Shown here piece after piece: positions 62,710-64,000 of a stretch of DNA of 64,000 bases. The notes under the pieces were generated by a model. The model was given only the letters and a program-made list of their open reading frames with translations, was not told the DNA's origin and did not search any database. This DNA is from Flavobacteriales bacterium (GTDB lineage Bacteria; Bacteroidota; Bacteroidia; Flavobacteriales; Flavobacteriaceae). Position numbers and translations under genes: made by a program. Each line of letters starts with the position of its first letter. Within the stretch, counting starts at the first letter, position 1. The DNA is taken from the NCBI GenBank assembly GCA_020635875.1, contig JACJYY010000003.1, positions 186,001 to 250,000 on the forward strand, given 5' to 3'.

Positions 62710-63090
62710 ATGACCACAATAGAAGAATTTTACGAGTACTGTATGGCTAAAAAAGGTGTAACAGAGAGTTTCCCTTTTGATGATAATACCTTGGTGTTTA
62801 AGGTAGGGAATAAGATGTTTGCATTGACTGGACTTAAAGGTTGGGAGACAGGAGAATGTTCGGCCAATCTCAAGTGTGATCCTGATTATGCACTAGAACT
62901 GCGTGCTGAGTACGAGGCGGTACAACCTGGCTATCATATGAGTAAAAAACATTGGAATACGGTGGCATGTAATCAAGATTTATCGGCTCAACAAATCAAA
63001 GAATTGATTGATCATTCGTATGAGTTGGTTTTTAAAAGTTTAACAAAGAAACTTCAAAAGGAAATCGAAAATTTTAACATTCGGTGTTAA
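62710..63090 (+). CDS. MmcQ/YjbR family protein
   Basis: A 126-residue member of the YjbR/MmcQ double-wing DNA-binding-like fold: EEFYEYCMAKKGVTESFPFD, VFKVGNKMFALT, LKCDPDYALELRAEY and YHMSKKHWNTV. Its role is unknown. It usually stands near housekeeping genes; here it is directly behind a HipA gene. Confidence 0.9.
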   Translation: MTTIEEFYEYCMAKKGVTESFPFDDNTLVFKVGNKMFALTGLKGWETGECSANLKCDPDYALELRAEYEAVQPGYHMSKKHWNTVACNQDLSAQQIKELIDHSYELVFKSLTKKLQKEIENFNIRC

Positions 63091-63101
63091 ATATTTCTTA
63101 A

Positions 63102-63124
63102 ATACTACCCATTTTGGGTAGTAT
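63102..63124. promoter_or_regulatory. Perfect hairpin/palindrome after the YjbR gene
   Basis: ATACTACCCA / TGGGTAGTAT, 10-bp perfect arms around a TTT loop, 11 bp after the YjbR stop and 53 bp before the next ATG. No T-run follows on either strand, so it may be an operator or a weak terminator. Confidence 0.5.
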
Positions 63125-63176
63125 AACATATAGAGCTTTCACTTAAATTTGTCAATGAACCATAAATTCAAAGGCT

Positions 63177-63677
63177 ATGAAAATTCCAAATGACATTCTG
63201 CACAGTTCTTCAATGATTGCTCCAAAGGTAATTATCTACGGTAAGTTAGGTACCTTCAAAAAGGTTGATGTGGTACTTGAAGCAGTACAAAAGGTCAGGG
63301 AAAATCATGGTGTGAATACCAAAGTAATTGTTGCAGGTAGTGACAGTCATTTGGCAGAGGGTTATATAGATCAAATCAAAAATCAGTATAACGATATGGA
63401 AGGTGTCGAATATTTAGATAATATCTCTAAAAAAGATCTAGCTGATATGATGATACATAATTTGGTGATTAGTTTTCCGTTTACTACAGAAGGAGTAGGT
63501 CATGTATATCGTGTGCAACAACGTATTTATGGGACTATGGCACATAAACTGAATGATTTTATAGAACTGGCACAAGAGAAAGGCTATCCTTCGGCAACTT
63601 TTAATTCGAAGTCAGACCAATCCTTAGCGCAAGCCATACATCAATTGATTGAGGCAGAAACTTTTGAAACAGTTTGA
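63177..63677 (+). CDS. Glycosyltransferase-like C-terminal domain (GT4 fragment)
   Basis: A 166-residue protein whose sequence matches the second Rossmann half of GT4 enzymes: APKVIIYGKLGTFKKVDVVL, TKVIVAGSDSHLAEGYI, GVEYLDNISKKDLADMM and the closing helix SLAQAIHQLIEAETFE. A normal GT4 has about 350-400 residues with an N-terminal half not present here. It starts with an ATG after a clear gap, so it may be a stable fragment or a truncated gene. I cannot say whether it is active. It converges on miaE. Confidence 0.55.
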   Translation: MKIPNDILHSSSMIAPKVIIYGKLGTFKKVDVVLEAVQKVRENHGVNTKVIVAGSDSHLAEGYIDQIKNQYNDMEGVEYLDNISKKDLADMMIHNLVISFPFTTEGVGHVYRVQQRIYGTMAHKLNDFIELAQEKGYPSATFNSKSDQSLAQAIHQLIEAETFETV

Positions 63678-63691
63678 TTAAATAGGTTAGG

Positions 63692-64000
63692 TTATCCGTG
63701 AACCGTTTCCTCTTTTCCGTATTGAGTGATTAAATCATTTTCGAAAGCTAACCATTCATTCCAGCGTTGATTGACATAATCTATACTGCGACCGTATTGA
63801 CGGGCAAAGTTTAAAAAAGTAGTGTAATGACCGGCTTCGCTTTCCATTAAATCACGATAAAAAATAGCTAATTCCTTGTCGTTAATGTTTTCCGATAAAG
63901 TTTTGAAACGTTCGCAACTGCGTGCTTCAATCATTGCTGCAAAAAGTAATCTTTCGACCAAAGAATCTTCGCGACTGCCATCTTTTTTCATGAACTTGAA
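63692..64000 (-). CDS. miaE: tRNA-(ms2io6A37)-hydroxylase MiaE, N-terminus cut by window edge
   Basis: The visible C-terminal part includes EDSLVERLLFAAMIEARSCE, RFKTLSENINDKELAIF and ESEAGHYTTFLNFA, which carry the diiron ligands of the MiaE four-helix bundle (Glu in MIEARSCERF and the Glu/His of SEAGHY). The frame continues past position 64000, so Met at 63991 is internal. The enzyme hydroxylates the isopentenyl group of ms2i6A37 in tRNA. Confidence 0.88.
   Translation of the reverse strand, partial: FKFMKKDGSREDSLVERLLFAAMIEARSCERFKTLSENINDKELAIFYRDLMESEAGHYTTFLNFARQYGRSIDYVNQRWNEWLAFENDLITQYGKEETVHG

Noticed and set aside
1..64000. tRNA or rRNA genes
   Set aside because: No T-loop/acceptor patterns or rRNA-like segments were noticed on reading; a covariance-model scan would be needed to exclude a tRNA fully.

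Overview
The window looks like a chromosomal segment from a Bacteroidota member, most likely family Flavobacteriaceae (genus not resolvable from sequence alone). Supporting signs are AT-rich DNA, a SusC/SusD/SusE-type maltodextrin locus with TonB-plug protein, a secreted protein with a type IX (Por) sorting domain, lineage-typical families (DUF4286, DUF2480, degenerate DksA-like protein, FeoB-associated Cys-rich peptide), and several promoters of the Bacteroidota form TTG-N(18-22)-TAnnTTTG instead of sigma70 boxes. I saw no rRNA, tRNA, CRISPR array, transposase or phage module.

Layout. 1-4.7 kb: housekeeping block (TPR protein, DUF4286, rsmA, mgtE, 2-hydroxyacid dehydrogenase). 4.7-7.7 kb: first half of the SUF iron-sulfur machinery (sufS, sufE, sufT, DUF2480, OsmC). 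7.7-13 kb: small envelope proteins, recJ, and a BspA-like secreted repeat protein. 13.1-17.3 kb: second half of SUF (sufA, sufB, sufC, sufD), whose intercistronic gaps are all filled by an imperfect inverted array of roughly 10-nt units. 17.3-36.9 kb: core genes (thiL, ileS, DksA-like, lspA, metG, ZIP transporter, OmpA-like, M1 peptidase, tatA, PAP2, O-methyltransferase, ribF, ferredoxin, U32 peptidase) interrupted by two HepT/MntA (HEPN/nucleotidyltransferase) pairs, one of which has a nonsense codon before the HEPN active site. 37-40.5 kb: accessory spot around an HI0933-like flavoprotein; a Fic gene sits between two copies of the flavoprotein's 3' end and an Abi_2 (HEPN-motif) gene abuts its 5' end. 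40.6-53.6 kb: maltose/maltodextrin utilisation locus: GH13 amylase, GH65 maltose phosphorylase, beta-phosphoglucomutase, MFS sugar transporter and LacI regulator on the minus strand, susC-susD-susE divergently on the plus strand. susC (after about 240 codons) and susD carry many small frameshifts confined to about 3.6 kb. 53.7-64 kb: conserved block (lipoprotein, GT2, UPF0104-like flippase-type protein, ruvC, hemW, YjbR, miaE) into which a DUF4143 ATPase gene and two hipB-hipA modules are inserted.

Functional picture. Maltodextrins would be bound and imported by SusCDE, cut by the GH13 enzyme, maltose taken up by the MFS carrier, phosphorolysed by GH65 to glucose plus beta-glucose-1-phosphate, and the latter isomerised by PgmB; a 14-bp palindrome between lacI and susC is the likely operator. 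The toxin-type genes (two HepT/MntA, Fic, Abi_2, two HipBA, DUF4143 ATPase) are single or paired genes dropped between housekeeping genes, several with palindromic or directly repeated sites over their promoters that suggest autoregulation. The most interesting items for follow-up are the Fic gene bounded by a duplicated gene end, the inactivated HepT beside an intact MntA, the family of dispersed inverted arrays (one of which is translated inside a glycosyltransferase), and the locally frameshifted susCD.
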